Positions 1 through 12,584 are shown, counted from the stretch's first letter. The stretch: 64,000 nucleotides of DNA from Trifolium pratense (GCF_020283565.1 NC_060060.1:66511257-66575256); one strand, 5' to 3'. The notes: a model not told the origin generated them from the letters alone. Numbers and translations: made by a program.

Positions 1-261
1 AGTTTTCAAAAGTTACTCCCAACTCAACCAAATCCCACAACTCATGATCAATAGCAGTAATATTGCTATACAATCTCTCTTTCCACCACTCAAATAATGA
101 AGCATCACCATTGAATATAGGGGCTTTTCTGTTGCCACTATGTTCATGTGATTCATTACTTAAGTAGTCAAAACCAAAAGCATTTCTAGGACCACCACCA
201 GCACCACTGGCCTCACCGGCTTCACCGGTTGTTCTAGTACTACTATCATCTCCTCCAGACA
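1..261 (-). CDS. Ty1-copia Gag N-terminus (partial, runs off window start)
   Basis: The frame is open from an ATG at 261 to the first base of the window (87 codons, no stop). It encodes the N-terminus of a copia-type Gag: a Ser/Gly-rich leader (MSGGDDSS...), then APIFNGDASLFEWWKERL and ELWDLVE. The pattern FNG...W(W)K.RL...LWD is typical of plant copia Gag (UBN2/DUF4219-like). It lies 58 bp downstream of the primer-binding site and LTR on the same strand, as expected for a 5' end. The frame is intact over the visible stretch, so the element may be young, but the rest is outside the window. Lineage is uncertain; SIRE/Maximus-like is my guess from the long LTR. Confidence 0.82.
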
Positions 262-318
262 TAGTGTTCTCACAAGATCTTTACTGTCTCACTGTTAAGT
301 GAAAGTAACAGACCAGGT

Positions 319-330
319 GCTCTGATGCCA
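319..330 (-). other. Retrotransposon primer-binding site (initiator tRNA-Met)
   Basis: On the minus strand this reads TGGCATCAGAGC, one base from the usual plant copia primer site TGGTATCAGAGC, which pairs with the 3' end of initiator tRNA-Met. It sits 2 bp after the LTR end, the normal spacing. Confidence 0.85.
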
Positions 331-332
331 AT

Positions 333-1494
333 TGAAGGTGTGAAAACACAAGAAGGGGGGGGTTGAATTGTGTTTTAGCTAAGTTAAAACTTTTTCAAGT
401 TCTTAACTCAACTACGTTAGCAGCGGATAAATAACACAAATAATAACAAGATAGAGAGAGAGAGAGATCACACAAGCAATTTTATACTGGTTCCTCTCAC
501 AAAACGAGAGTAGTCCAGTCCCCTTGCACTTCCAAGGGATTTCACTATAATCACACAAGATTACACCTGCTCAAGCACACAAGCAAGAGACTTCTCAACA
601 ATGCTCAAGCACACAAGCTTAAGACTTCACACTTAAGCACACAAGCTTAAGATTTCACACTTAAGCACACAAGCTTAAGATTCCACACTTAAGCACACAA
701 GCTTAAGTTTCCTCAAGTAATAGTAAGGTATATGAAAAATATACAAAAGCTCTTAGATGAACCTAAAGAGAGCAAATACAAATAGTACAGAGTATTTGGC
801 TAAAGTGCAAAAACACTTGATAAGAGGTTCAGAGCTTGTATATCTCAGAGTTCAGAGTTTGTTCAGCGCACGTTCAAATCTTGATAATTGTATATATATC
901 TTTTTGTAGCTGAAACTTCTAGTATATATATATGCCACTAGAAAAGAGTCGTTGCAAAAAGGAGCCGTTGGAGTTGATAATCTTTTGTCTTCAAGCAGTC
1001 TGTCTTGATGCAGTTTGGTTGTATCCAAAACTAAGAAAGAGTTTCAGGTACTTTGACTACTGCAGAGTAGACTTTCCTTATTCAGCTAACAAAACTGAAA
1101 ACCCACGTTCTCAAGTTAGGACAGACAAAACGAGAGTAGCTGAACTGATCAGGCTTGAAAGGTCCTTTTCTCCATTGGTAGAAGAGTTGACTGGTGAAGG
1201 GAATCTTCACAGCTTTCAAAGAGATCTTCAGAGGTTGATGAAGCTTTAGTCACTTATGAAGTTCTGAAGACTTCATCATCTGAAGGTTGTAACTTCTGAA
1301 GTCCAACATCTTCTGAGCGCTTGTGAACGTCTGAATTCACATCCTCTGAACTTTACTCAGAGCTTATCTGATGCTTGTATCTGCGCACTTAAAATAAATT
1401 TTTAGTTCTTCCAATTTGTTAATTAATACTTTGTTATCATCAAAACCTTTATAGATTTAGGGGCAAACATTTTTAAATCAATTTTGTTCCAACA
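333..1494 (-). mobile_element. 5' LTR of a Ty1-copia retrotransposon
   Basis: On the minus strand the LTR begins TGTTGGAACAAAATTG at 1494 and ends CACACCTTCA at 333, giving TG...CA ends and 1162 bp. It is followed by the primer-binding site and gag. A four-copy 28 bp tandem repeat lies inside. The 105-codon open frame at 932-1249 lies wholly within the LTR and is not a gene. The 3' LTR and the rest of the element are beyond the window, so a target duplication cannot be checked; the bases outside the outer end are GCTTC (1495-1499). Confidence 0.85.
604..710. repeat. 28 bp tandem repeat inside copia LTR, four copies
   Basis: The core AAGCACACAAGCTTAAG recurs at about 607, 635, 663 and 691, a 28 bp period with few substitutions. 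It lies in the LTR, where tandem repeats of this kind often mark an enhancer-like region; that role is inference. Confidence 0.85.
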
Positions 1495-2341
1495 GCTTCA
1501 ACTAAACGTATGTTTGATAACATACCACCATGTATTCAAACACACTATAAAATGTTGTGGAAAGAAATAAAAGATTAAATCCTTACTTGAAATTAAATTA
1601 AAGGACTCTAAGAGTGATGAAATTCATCCAATTTTACAAACTTATATTTTAACACACACAAAACCTGTTGATATTGAAAGCCTGAAAGGAGTACTTATAG
1701 AACATTTAAATATAAAATGAACATATTATTAATACACTATTGTTTTTATTAATTTTAGTATATATGAAAGCCATAAATGATGCTTACATAAATATTACAG
1801 TGACAGACTGAGTAATAAGAATATGATGCTTCAAAGGGAGCAATAATTTGCATCCTTTGCAAGAACGAAGGGGTGTTTGAAAAGTTAAAAGGTCATACAT
1901 CTAAATTGCAAAAAAAAAAAAAAATAATAATAATAATAATAATAATAAAGGTGTGATAATAGAAAGTATCAATATTTGAGAATTGAGTTCACCTTCTGAG
2001 TCACTGTTTTTCATACTGATATACAATGGAAAAAATAAAATAGATACATATAGACACCAATATATTGTATAGACAAAAATTTACATATCTATGTCATTTA
2101 CAAAGCTGATCTATTATACGAACTTTTTTTTTTTTTGATAGTATCTATTATACGAACTTAAATGTAAACTAGGCACTAGTCAGTAGTAAAATATGATCCT
2201 CAATTGTTTTCTTAAAAGTCACACCCTCTAAATTTGATAATCTGGACGAAAATAAATACTAGCTTTTTCTCGTGTCCAGATAAGTAAATTTGAACGGGAG
2301 CGGTATTTAAAACATATGGGAGGTGAGAAAAGAAACTCGAA
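1495..2341. other. Intergenic, no gene seen
   Basis: AT-rich non-coding DNA between the copia LTR and the PIP-type peptide gene. The only clear structure is an A-run (1910-1924) followed by an AAT/ATA microsatellite to about 1949, possibly an old retroposon tail. Confidence 0.6.
1910..1949. repeat. Poly-A run followed by (AAT)n microsatellite
   Basis: About 15 A then about nine AAT/ATA units. A-runs that grade into AAT repeats commonly seed from retroposon tails. Confidence 0.9.
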
Positions 2342-2572
2342 TCAATGACCTGGGCCTTTTTCACTGGGCCCTGAAGTCATGGTATGGACTTGGTTACCAA
2401 TCAAAACCCTAAAAACATTGTTGGCCTTCTCTTTCATAATATGAAAATTAAGCCCTTTGATAGGTTCATCAATGGTCTTTACTTGGAAGGGGTGGACTCT
2501 ACAATTTACTCTGTTTGGCCTTGTCACAGCCAACACAATAATGAGCACAGTAAGTAAAATAGAAAGCCTCAT
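2342..2572 (-). CDS. PIP/PIPL-type secreted signalling peptide precursor
   Basis: A 76-aa protein from the ATG at 2570-2572 to a TGA at 2342-2344. Residues 1-24 form a hydrophobic secretion signal (MRLSILLTVLIIVLAV...). A variable basic middle follows, and the C-terminus is SGPSEKGPGH. That end fits SGPSxxGxGH, the hallmark of PAMP-induced peptides (PIP/PIPL), relatives of IDA, whose proline-rich C-terminal peptide is released outside the cell and sensed by leucine-rich-repeat receptor kinases. The frame extends ten codons upstream but without an ATG, and a TATA box at 2613-2620 puts transcription start close to this ATG. Single exon, as usual for the family. The nearest alternative, a CEP peptide, fits less well because CEPs lack SGPS. 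Receptor and function are inferred from family only. Confidence 0.82.
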   Translation of the reverse strand: MRLSILLTVLIIVLAVTRPNRVNCRVHPFQVKTIDEPIKGLNFHIMKEKANNVFRVLIGNQVHTMTSGPSEKGPGH

Positions 2573-2612
2573 TCTTGAGTTAGCTTCAACCCTATTCCTC
2601 AAGTGCTGGAAG

Positions 2613-2620
2613 TATTTATA
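2613..2620 (-). promoter_or_regulatory. TATA box of the PIP-type peptide gene
   Basis: TATAAATA on the minus strand, starting 48 bp before the ATG. At the usual spacing of about 30 bp, transcription would begin near 2585-2590, leaving a very short leader of 13-18 nt and ruling out a start further upstream. Confidence 0.6.
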
Positions 2621-3367
<747 letters not shown>

Positions 3368-3420
3368 CATAAACCAAAAACATAATAAAGTAAAATAAAA
3401 TCTTTTTTTCATTCTAATTA

Positions 3421-3798
3421 CTCCCTCCGTTTCAAATTATTTGACATTTTAGAGAGAAAAAAATAAGAAATTAAAAAAGTGTATTTTTTGCATCTTATTT
3501 TTCTATTATACCCTTATTTTAATTCACCAATTTTTTTTCACACACTTTCTCTTTCCTATAAATTTAATACATTATGTACCAAAAAAAAATTAATATGTTA
3601 TGTACCAAAAAAAATTAAAAAAAACTTTAGTTTTTCAAATATATATTAAATATTTTTCGGTTTCAACAACTACTTCTAAATATTTGGAATTTACATGAGG
3701 GTATGATAGACAAAATATAAACTTAAATTATCAAAACGACAAGTAATTTGAAAAAAATAAAATTTTCTAAAACGTCAAGTAATTTGAAACGGAGAGAG
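3421..3798. mobile_element. Stowaway-like (Tc1/mariner) MITE, 378 bp
   Basis: The ends are CTCCCTCCGTTTCAAATT and the inverted partner ...AATTTGAAACGGAGAGAG, a terminal repeat of about 34 bp with four mismatches. It is flanked by TA on both sides (3419-3420, 3799-3800). CTCCCTCCGT with a TA target is the Stowaway signature. It is non-coding and slightly long for the class. Confidence 0.88.
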
Positions 3799-3800
3799 TA

Positions 3801-6263
3801 TAAAAGAATATGATATTTATAAAAATAAATATCATTTTGTAAAAAAAAAATTAAATAGAAATTGACTTCTTCTTCTTAATTATCAAAAAAAAAATTCTAA
3901 TCTAAAGTGAAATTTTATTCATTTGTTTTTTTTGCAAAATTCTCATTAAAAAAACAGTAGTTCACAGAAACCTTTGACAGCATATAAAATTGACTCAAGA
4001 ATATTTCTTTCTATATTGTTTGGGAAGCAAGCAGTATCTACCCTCCAAGTTTTTGGTGCAAATGTTTGAGGTAGAAAATGAGGTCCAGGTGCAAAAAGTC
4101 AAAGCAGAATCAATGGACATGCCAGGGTGAAGTGATTACCTATTACGGCGGAATATTATATTTCAAAAAGACACTATATATTTTAAGTTTAACAAAATGC
4201 ATTTGGACCTAATAACTAGGTTTTTAAATTACTAAATTATTGCACCGTCACATTTTCAATTATCATATGTTTATAAAAACATTTCCGTGACAGTTGATTC
4301 TAATTTTATTTTATTTTTGTTTATAATGAGCTGAGAATCGAATTCATGACCTATAACATACTATCAAAACTAACCAAACTTAGTGGCTTCCTGTTTGAGT
4401 CTAATTTAACTTATTGCACTCTTCAACATCTCATTTTTTTATCACATACATATCATATTTCTTTCTTTTTTTTGGTCAACCATACATATCATATTTCTAT
4501 TCTGTTTTTTCTCTACACCATCAAAACAAAAATATTAAGTTGCATAATTTATAAACACACACCAAAAGAATACTAATGGTTTTAATATTCTCGAATCATC
4601 TAAAAAATCTTTGGCTTCCGTAAAAAAAATATCTAAAAATCTTTGGCATGCACACTTGTTTTGTTTATTCCATTTTAATAACTTTAAACAATTGACGGAC
4701 AACAAAATGGTTGCATAAAGCTCAAGACAACTAGAATCCTCAATTGATGGTCTCTAGTCATTTTCTAAAAATGAAGGGGATTTGACAAATGTCATTTTTT
4801 TCTTTGCTAGGCAATTTGGAAAAGCTACAAGTAATTCTTTTACTACAATAAAAGACAAGTCAGAGGAATATGTATTCTCCTATGAACTGTCTTCTACTTG
4901 TAACAAAACTTGTTTTTTCATATAATTGATTAATGAGAGATAGTGAACCTTCAAATCCTTTTAGAGCTTTCTAGCTGGTCCGATATTATCTGTTTAAAAT
5001 AAACTTTTTTTTTATAATATTGGCAATGATGATCGAACCTAGAACCTCATGCATACTACATAAATTTCTCACCACTGGACCAAATCAGCTTTGTTTAAAA
5101 TAAATTTGGTAGACTATTTTACGGGTGTCTGTCAAGCCCGCATAGGTTTGAACTCGGATAAAATTTGAAGCTTGTTCAGGTTGGTTCGTTTAGGGTCAAG
5201 TAATTAGTTTTGACAACTTTAATACTTGGCATGTCAACATGGCATCTCTTGCTTCCATCCTTTCCTCTTTCTTGTTTCCCCCTCAATGATTTTTTTTGGA
5301 TGCCCCCGATCATGTTGGATGCCTAGGGTCCCCGCAAAGACCCGTTAACATAAAAAAAAATATTATAATTAATTTTAAATCAACTACTATACACATATTT
5401 AGTAAATGGCCGGGAGATAGGGTCATCACGGAGTCGGAGTATGATCCTCATCCCTATCTCCAAACCATATTCGGGCACTTTCTTCCCCATTTTCATGGAG
5501 GGAGAATTCTCACCTCGTTGATACAAAATTAACAAACCTCGTTGATATTCATACTTATGTTTGAGCTAGGGAAGTCACAATCATGTTACTTGAAAAATGT
5601 TTGTCAATATGGCTCTTCTAATTTAGATTTAGAGATTACTATGTTCCTCTCGAACTAATTGGCCAGACCTTCTTATCCATTCGTGAGAGAAACACTTGTA
5701 CACTGTGAAGACTCATCCATAAGACTACACATATTCAACTTGTTAAATGTAAATTTCTAGTTAGATTTGTTGATTATAGTTAGATACTTGAGTCAAAAGC
5801 TTCTCCATGTATTTTTGTTTGTTTGTCAACAATGTGTTTTGGTGTCTTGCAAGTGTGAGAATGCAAATGTTGGGTTTGGGCTGGAGTTGGCCCATTTCTG
5901 TAATTCCTATGGAAATTTGGGATTGACCATTTTTTAAATTCTACCAAGTTTTGAATTTTGCATTATAGTCCCTCTATTGCTCTTAATTAGGTCCCTTAAA
6001 ATTCCATTTTACCCTTAAGAACACTTCGAAAGTTACATTCCAAACTATATGTTGGTTCAAAAGATATCTTTCATATTAAGAAGTGATACTACGATGGACA
6101 ATTGGATAAAAATTGTTGCATACAAAAGATAACTTTCGAACTATGCTTAATTGCTTATGGATTGGAACGCAACTTCCAAAATATTTTTTAGTGTAAAATT
6201 AAAATTTTAGGAGGACTAAAGAGTAAATTTCCCAAGATTTATTTCCATTCCATGATAAAAGAA
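3801..6263. other. Intergenic, degraded repeats, no gene seen
   Basis: AT-rich DNA with short runs resembling decayed repeats. The stretch 5296-5535 is more GC-rich and resembles a decayed dispersed repeat. Short open frames (4346-4576, 5296-5532) show no recognisable domain. Confidence 0.5.
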
Positions 6264-7768
6264 AGGTGTGAAGGGATTTAAGAGGAGTTTTTCAAAAAAT
6301 TTAATCCTCTTAGCGGAACAATCCCGATGAACGGATCTTGATTAAACCATTAATCACAAATCAAAGAACACAAAACCACAAGTTTACGTGTTTACCTCTT
6401 GAAGTGCAGAACCTTTGAAGTAGAAATTGTTTCTGATCACGAGCAAAGCAAAGTAGCGATGCATCTACTCAGTCCACACGAACAGAACTTCTCCGATGAC
6501 CGGTGCTAGCCAATTCCACCAGAGATTCAGAGAGAATAAGGGTTTAGAGAGCGGCGGCTAAGTTTCACTTTGTGAATTAGGTTAAGCTCTTCAAACTTCA
6601 TCACAACGGTTCTATTTATAGAACCACTTGTGTGGTCATCAAGCCAAGCACTGCACCGTACCTTACGGTGGACCGCATTTCTCTATTTTCATAAATTAAA
6701 TAATAAGTCATACTTAATTATTTAATTACTAATAAGTCCTACTTATTGTTTTATCAATAAGTCTTACTTATTTATTTCTCTCATCTATCTGTCCTTTGTG
6801 TGTGACCCTAAAGGTTCTCGTAACGTTGGCAATAGTATTAAATCACATATTTAATATTATAAACAATGAGCGGTATCTAGCAACACATCACTGCTACCCA
6901 AGTGACGAGAATGTCATGTGATCTGACGAAACCTTTCCGTGATAACGATCGTGTGTATAATTACCCCTTTGCCCTTATATCTATATTGAACACAAGACAT
7001 AGATCGTGTCACCCTTGTATGGTTCAATATCTTATTTCTTGATCCCAAAATATACTGAGCAACGAATAAGCTCAATATCTCATATTGACTTAGTTCGGCG
7101 TGGCCACGCATTTTATCAGTCATATTCCATCAAGAGGCCTACAGATATTGCTCCTGTTATGTAGGAGGGGCAATTTCCATCTAGGTCACTCATGTCCCTC
7201 AGCATGATTTGTGCAGTACCCATCAACCGACTTTATAGTCATCCTGTTACGGACAATGTTTGAACGGCAACTAAGCACTCTACTCCACATCTAGGGTCCA
7301 TAGTGGTTTCAGGTCGAAGGGTGGTATACACCATTATCACTATGAGAATAACTTATGACATTTTTCATAACATACTATGTAGTATTCTCATGGCGGGTCA
7401 ATCCAATATAAATATTACTCCTAATATTTATATCTATGTGAAGACTTGATATCTCATCCATGACTCGTGAGATTAAGTCATCAGTCTACTCACATAATAG
7501 TCTCTATGTTTTACTGTTATTCCACATCACAGTAAAACTTGACTATGGATACTTTAAGAATAATGTCCTTATGTTTAATGGAGTCTCACTATTAAGTCAC
7601 ACTTAATGTTCCATTTATTAGACTAGCTATTCTAGGGACTTTATTAATTTGAAACAAACATAATAAAGAAATATTTTATTATATATATATATATATATAT
7701 CAAAGTCACCATACAAAAGACGATTCTATCAAAATCGATTGGCTTTTAGGGCTTACTCCAACAAGGTG
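6264..7768 (-). mobile_element. Solo LTR (copia-like) with 5 bp target duplication
   Basis: The LTR itself is 6269-7763 (1495 bp), with ends TGAAGGGATT and ACTCCAACA on the plus strand, i.e. TGTTGGAGT...CCTTCA on the minus strand. It is flanked by AGGTG at 6264-6268 and again at 7764-7768. There are no internal protein-coding sequences and no second LTR, so this is a solo LTR left by LTR-LTR recombination. The minus orientation is supported by a TATA box near 6613. Copia assignment rests on the TGTTGG start and general resemblance. An open frame at 6914-7123 lies within the LTR and is not a gene. Confidence 0.9.
6613..6620 (-). promoter_or_regulatory. TATA box inside the solo LTR
   Basis: CTATAAATAG on the minus strand, about 1.15 kb into the LTR, where a U3/R junction would be expected. 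It could still fire outward toward lower coordinates; activity is not shown. Confidence 0.5.
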
Positions 7769-10105
7769 TTGATCCCAATCCGGTTGAGTTGCCCCAAACA
7801 TATTCATAGACATGAAAATTGTTGCGAAATATATGAGAAGCAATTACGACACAAGCCAACTACCACACGAGGTAGAGGTAGAGATTGAGCACCGAAAGCA
7901 TATTGCTGTGGATTTACCCTAAACATACACAAACACCACACAAATACTTTCTTTTTTGGGGTTAAAACTCAATACTACTCTACTTTTGGAAGCACTCTTC
8001 AACATGATTGATTAATTAGGCCGTGAAGGAATCATTATTTTCACATGTTGTAAATAAAATAATAACAATGGAATGGCAAAACAAAACTCGTCATCTAAGT
8101 GGCCCCCAAATTTTGGGTTTATACTTTTGTGAATAAAGATTGGACACCTTCTACATTCTTCCAAACCATTATTACCTAATTTCTGGGCCACTTATAAAAC
8201 TTAGTGTAAAATAATCAAGACATTAGGCTAGGGGTTAATCAACTCAAAATCGATTTATAATAGGTTCAATTTTTAGTTAGACATTAACTTACATTACGGC
8301 CAAACTCCAAATCACTATAACTCCCTTCAAATGAGAACCAGAACAATAATAAAAGAAAAACTTAGTGTAAAATTGTTTAATTGATTTTAAAACCATTAAA
8401 AATACTTTAATTTTAAAACTACCCAACGTTTATACTATTTCTATCAAAATCAAGGGAAGATAAAATCCAATTGATCGAGTAAAAAATGAATAAATCCATT
8501 TGATACTGGAGTAGTAGAAAATACTCTTATTTGACTATTATAAGCAAAGAGAGGCATAAAATTTGGTCACTATTATATACCAAAGTTAACTATTTTTGAG
8601 CTATTTAATACTAGTATTTTAAATTAAGTAAAAAAAAAAAATACTAGTATTTTTAATATACTTTATTTGAACGATCGAGATAGTTGGCCAAATTGGAGGA
8701 ACGTTTCATTGAGTTGGGGGATAGATGTAAATACTCAAACGATAAAAAAATAATAAGAGAACAAAGAGTGAGTCTATCTATTTTAGCCGTGGAAAAACGT
8801 ATACGTAGGGCTCAATGGGGATCCATTGGAGAGTAATAAAGGACCGTTAAGAACATCAACTTTCGTTCGTAAAAAAATAAAATACAACACCTTTCAATAT
8901 CGAATCTAATAACCGCTGAGGCATAAAAACCGCTAAGACGTTGTATATCCAAGGGGATCCAAGAACCACTATGAATCATCCTATTGTTTTTGCCGGACGG
9001 TCTTTGCCAGTAGTGTCATCCTCCCCGCTGGCTGTATGGGCGGGTTGTCCCGCGCAGCTGCGTTATGTTATGTTAGGCTATGGATTACATGAACAAATGT
9101 AATTGAAAAGCAGGTTACACGTTCCGCTATCCAAGAGGATCCGAGAACCACCGTGAATCGTCCAATTTAAAATTAATAGCGGAGAATGCTATGTCTTCAT
9201 TTTATGAAAGTGCACTATGTATGAACCCATAAATGGTTGAGATCTTATGTGTATGTGTGTAACTTGAGATTGTGCTGAGCAGTGGATTTTGATCCACAAC
9301 TTCAAGTTCAACTACCGGTTCTTTCAATTTATTCAGGTCAATGCCTTTGTTATGTGCACGAGGAAAACCTCTTCCCTAAACTGTTCCATACAATTTCTGT
9401 CAGCTCAACTTTATCTTAACAAGAGATGTGACCTGCTCTATTATTGAACCGTTCTTTGTTGAAACTTTGAAACATTAAGCTTAAATTAATAATTTTATTT
9501 TAGAAACATTAGGCTTATTATAATTAGATTAGAACAAAATTTAGTTGTTAGTTGAATAAAGTACTAAACTAGAGATCTATATATTTTGGGTCCCCCCTAC
9601 ATAGAAACTTCATACATATCTATAACCAGCTGTCCACCAACTAATGTTCCCATCACTAAACTAACTTAACTAATTTCAAAATCTGTTAACAGTTGTTCTA
9701 TCACTGTTTTCAGATTCAAATTCAAATGTCAATCAAATTTTACCATTACCATTGCTTAAGCAAAAACAATGAAAATAAAAATTATAACAAGATTTGAAAT
9801 TTTAGATTTTTTTTTTATTCTAAACTTTTTTTTTTCTTCTTCTTTTTGGACTAAACTAAGCCTGGAGTTCAGGTCTGCAGAAATAACATCTATTCCCCCT
9901 TTCGTTCCCTCCACTTCTTGGAAATGAATTTCATTCACTAATCCCAACAACTCTCTCTAACAACTTCTCTCTTTGTACATTAATCAAAATTATTACTCCT
10001 AATTAAAATGTAAAAACGGGATTAAAACGAAAAGGGTTCATTTTTTCCCCAATTTGCGATCATAATCATCATCATCGTCATCATCATTTCATTCTCCGAT
10101 AATAT
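7769..10105. other. Intergenic 3' of the MYB gene, no gene seen
   Basis: Non-coding. It contains two related segments of about 40 bp at 8945-8985 and 9128-9168 (both TATCCAAG.GGATCC.AGAACCAC), 183 bp apart. The last few hundred bases (about 9950-10105) are likely the 3' UTR of the MYB gene. An open frame at 9756-9950 has no motif. Confidence 0.5.
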
Positions 10106-11152
10106 TTACGAATCGATCCTGCTAATTCCAATTCGCTTCACAGAAGCATTCCTAAATCCATCATCAGCAATACACATCCCATTCTGCTGCTCCAATCCCG
10201 CCATGTAACTTCTCACTTCCGTCCTTATCATTTCCTGCATCACAGTCAACAACTCCGCACTAAAATTGAACGGCACCGCTGATCCCGATCCCCTCGCCGT
10301 CGCCGGATCGTTAAATTGCTGCATCATCGGAACCGCCATCGGAACAGAAACGGGTACAGCTGTCGTCATTATCGGAATCAAAGGAATCGCACTTGGCAGT
10401 GCTGGTGGAGGAGGCGGTGGAGCAGAGTTCTTCACAGGCGGCTCAGTCACACGGTTTGAATCTTCCGACGAAGAATCGACTCCGGGAAGTGAAAGTGATA
10501 ATGAAGTTGGAGGATCATTTGATTTTGGAGATTTTGGTGATTTTGAAGATTTAGAAGACGACGTCGTTTCTACGGGAGGTAGAACCGTAATCGGAACAGG
10601 AACCGGAAGCGTAACTGTCCTCGTCGGCACCGGACGATAAACATGAGAGGAGTTCACAATAGGTACGCTGGACTCGCTCACATCGGATCCAGAAGGAGAA
10701 CCAGGTGAAGAAGGATTATTAATATAAAGACCGGTAGAAACAGGTATAGCAGCACCAGCACTAACAGATCTTTTCAAAGGTGGAGATTCATCGACCATAC
10801 TAGAACAACACTTACGTTTCAAAGTAGAGTTCCAATGATTTTTAATAGCGTTATCAGTTCGGCCCGATAAAAGCCTAGCAATCGTAGCCCATTTATTACC
10901 AAATCGAGCATGGGCTCTGATTATAGTATCATCTTCTTCAGGTGTAAAAGCCCGATGCTCAACTTGTGGTGAAAGCTGATTACACCAACGAAGCCTGCAC
11001 GATTTCCCAGACCTCCCTGGAATCGATTTACTTATAATCGACCAGTTTCTTGGACCGTGCTTTTCAACAAGCTTTTGAAGTGCTTCATCTTCTTCAGGAC
11101 TCCATGGACCTTTGATCCGATCCATTTCTTTTCTGGTAATGGGTGTGTTCAT
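10106..11152 (-). CDS. R2R3-MYB transcription factor, MYB44/70/73/77 group (subgroup 22)
   Basis: 348 aa, intronless, starting at the ATG at 11152. R2 (about residues 14-63) has the three tryptophans W17, W37, W56. R3 (about 65-114) has F69, W88, W107, with phenylalanine replacing the first tryptophan as is normal. The protein then has the subgroup-22 motif [20 protein letters not shown] (about 140-159), an EAR-type repression motif LSLSLPG (about 217-223), and a C-terminal block [20 protein letters not shown]. Members of this group are nuclear regulators of ABA, auxin, stress and wound responses, and lack of introns is typical. A Ser-Pro-rich stretch ([10 protein letters not shown]) could be a MAP-kinase target, an inference. 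Which paralogue it is cannot be settled from one sequence. Confidence 0.95.
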   Translation of the reverse strand: MNTPITRKEMDRIKGPWSPEEDEALQKLVEKHGPRNWSIISKSIPGRSGKSCRLRWCNQLSPQVEHRAFTPEEDDTIIRAHARFGNKWATIARLLSGRTDNAIKNHWNSTLKRKCCSSMVDESPPLKRSVSAGAAIPVSTGLYINNPSSPGSPSGSDVSESSVPIVNSSHVYRPVPTRTVTLPVPVPITVLPPVETTSSSKSSKSPKSPKSNDPPTSLSLSLPGVDSSSEDSNRVTEPPVKNSAPPPPPPALPSAIPLIPIMTTAVPVSVPMAVPMMQQFNDPATARGSGSAVPFNFSAELLTVMQEMIRTEVRSYMAGLEQQNGMCIADDGFRNASVKRIGISRIDS

Positions 11153-12434
11153 AATTATTTTTGTTTAGGTTTTGTTGTTGTTAGTTATGGGTGGTGGTGG
11201 TGGTGGTGGAGAATAGAGAATAGAATTGCATTGGTTTGGTTTAAGGGTATTGTGTTGAAGCGGTTTATATGTGAGAAGGTAAAAGGAAACCGGTTGGGTA
11301 GGTTAGGTTTTGGAGTTGTGATGGAGCGTTATGGGCAATCGGTACCGCTTATTGTAGGGAAGCGGTTAGCTTGGGATTTGGGATACAGCTGTAATTAGAC
11401 ACGCGTCATTTCTCAGCTGCTCCCAATTACACAAGTCATCTACTTTTTTTTCCCTATTTTATCCTTTTCAAATTGACAATAAAAAAAGCAACCGGGGTTT
11501 GTTAAGTGGTGAAGGGTTTGAGTAGTATTTTATAGGTTTTGTGTTTGATCTCAGATCATTGTAAAAAAATTGATAATAAAACCAATTTTAACCCACTTGG
11601 AGTTGGTCTAGTGGTGTTAACCTGGGTCCTTCGAGTATGCTCATCTCAAGGTCTCAGAATTGATTCTTTCTGGTGCCAATTTTGATGGTTAAGTCCATAC
11701 AAAGCAAAAAAAAACTCTGGCTTTAAATGATCCCGCAAGTGAGCGGTGAGATTAGTCCTTTAAATTAGTCGGTCATAGAGTCGGAGTCGTAGACCAAATT
11801 TTAAAAAAACAATAAAACCGATTTTTTTTAAAAAGCGCGTTAGTTACACGCAGGACGCTCTCGAATAGTCATGGTTAAAGTGCGTTTCACGTGATGGAGA
11901 AGAAAGTGGGATAGTTATGTTATAAATGAAACAGTTAGAATATTTTTGAAGTTAAAAATAGGAAATTAATTGGATTAAAAAAGAGAGAGTATAAAAAACG
12001 GAAAGGGAAGAAAATAAGATAACGATGATAACGGTTGGGTGAGGTTGGTTCGTTTGCTTTTTAATTTGGTTGTGCTTTGGTTTTGATTTGAGTTTGACTG
12101 AGGACACACTTACAGGCTGTAGAGCATAAGGATTTCGTGTGGGATTTTGAAGTTTCGTCTTTTTGTTGGGAAATGGGACCCAGTAGTTAGGATGATGTGG
12201 AAGAAAACGACAAGATCGGTCGCCGAATCGGAGGGCGAATCATTACTGCTTTTCTGTCAGTCCAGCCTGTATTCTATACCTGCCACCCCCACCACCATAT
12301 CATCTTATAACGGCCAATTCTATCTTAACCTACACCTGTCGGTTACATCTATTCTTTCATTCAAACTAATCCTGTACGGAGCTTATGTTAGTAAAATAGA
12401 TAATGCTAAATATAGTAGTTTCTGCCTCGTTAGT
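11153..12434. other. Upstream region of the MYB gene with a SINE-like insertion
   Basis: The first 250 bp upstream of the MYB start include a GGT/GTG-rich run (about 11188-11210), probably 5' UTR and promoter. A tRNA-derived repeat lies near 11598-11730. No other gene is seen; the open frames at 11057-11398 and 12147-12452 have no domain. Confidence 0.5.
11598..11730 (+). repeat. Possible tRNA-derived SINE
   Basis: Contains an A-box-like GTTGGTCTAGTGGTGTTAA and a weaker B-box-like GGTCTCAGAATTGATT 45-50 bp later, then a short tail ending in AAGCAAAAAAA. Spacing and order match RNA polymerase III promoters of plant SINEs. Assignment is tentative. Confidence 0.4.
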
Positions 12435-12570
12435 TATTCCAGTGGTGATTGATGTTGTGCTTGGTATGAATGAACAAGTTTCGATCTCCCATAATTATGA
12501 TTGAAGGGACTGAAATCATTCAATATCATAACTAATCTCTTAATCAGATTAGGCAGTTCAGTGGACTGAA
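12435..12570 (+). repeat. Diverged tRNA-derived SINE copy
   Basis: Aligns end to end with the copy at 15594-15740: AGTGGTGATTGATGTTG, then GTATGAA, a decayed B box, ATCATTCAATATCATAACTA, ATCAGATTA. It is a degraded member of that family. Confidence 0.55.
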
Positions 12571-12584
12571 AATACTAGTAGTAA

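Noticed and set aside
932..1249. 105-codon open frame
   Set aside because: Lies entirely inside the copia LTR and has no domain; LTRs do not normally encode proteins.
10266..10640. 124-codon frame rich in Gly/Thr
   Set aside because: Antisense shadow of the MYB gene, whose Pro/Ser-rich C-terminal half yields such a frame.
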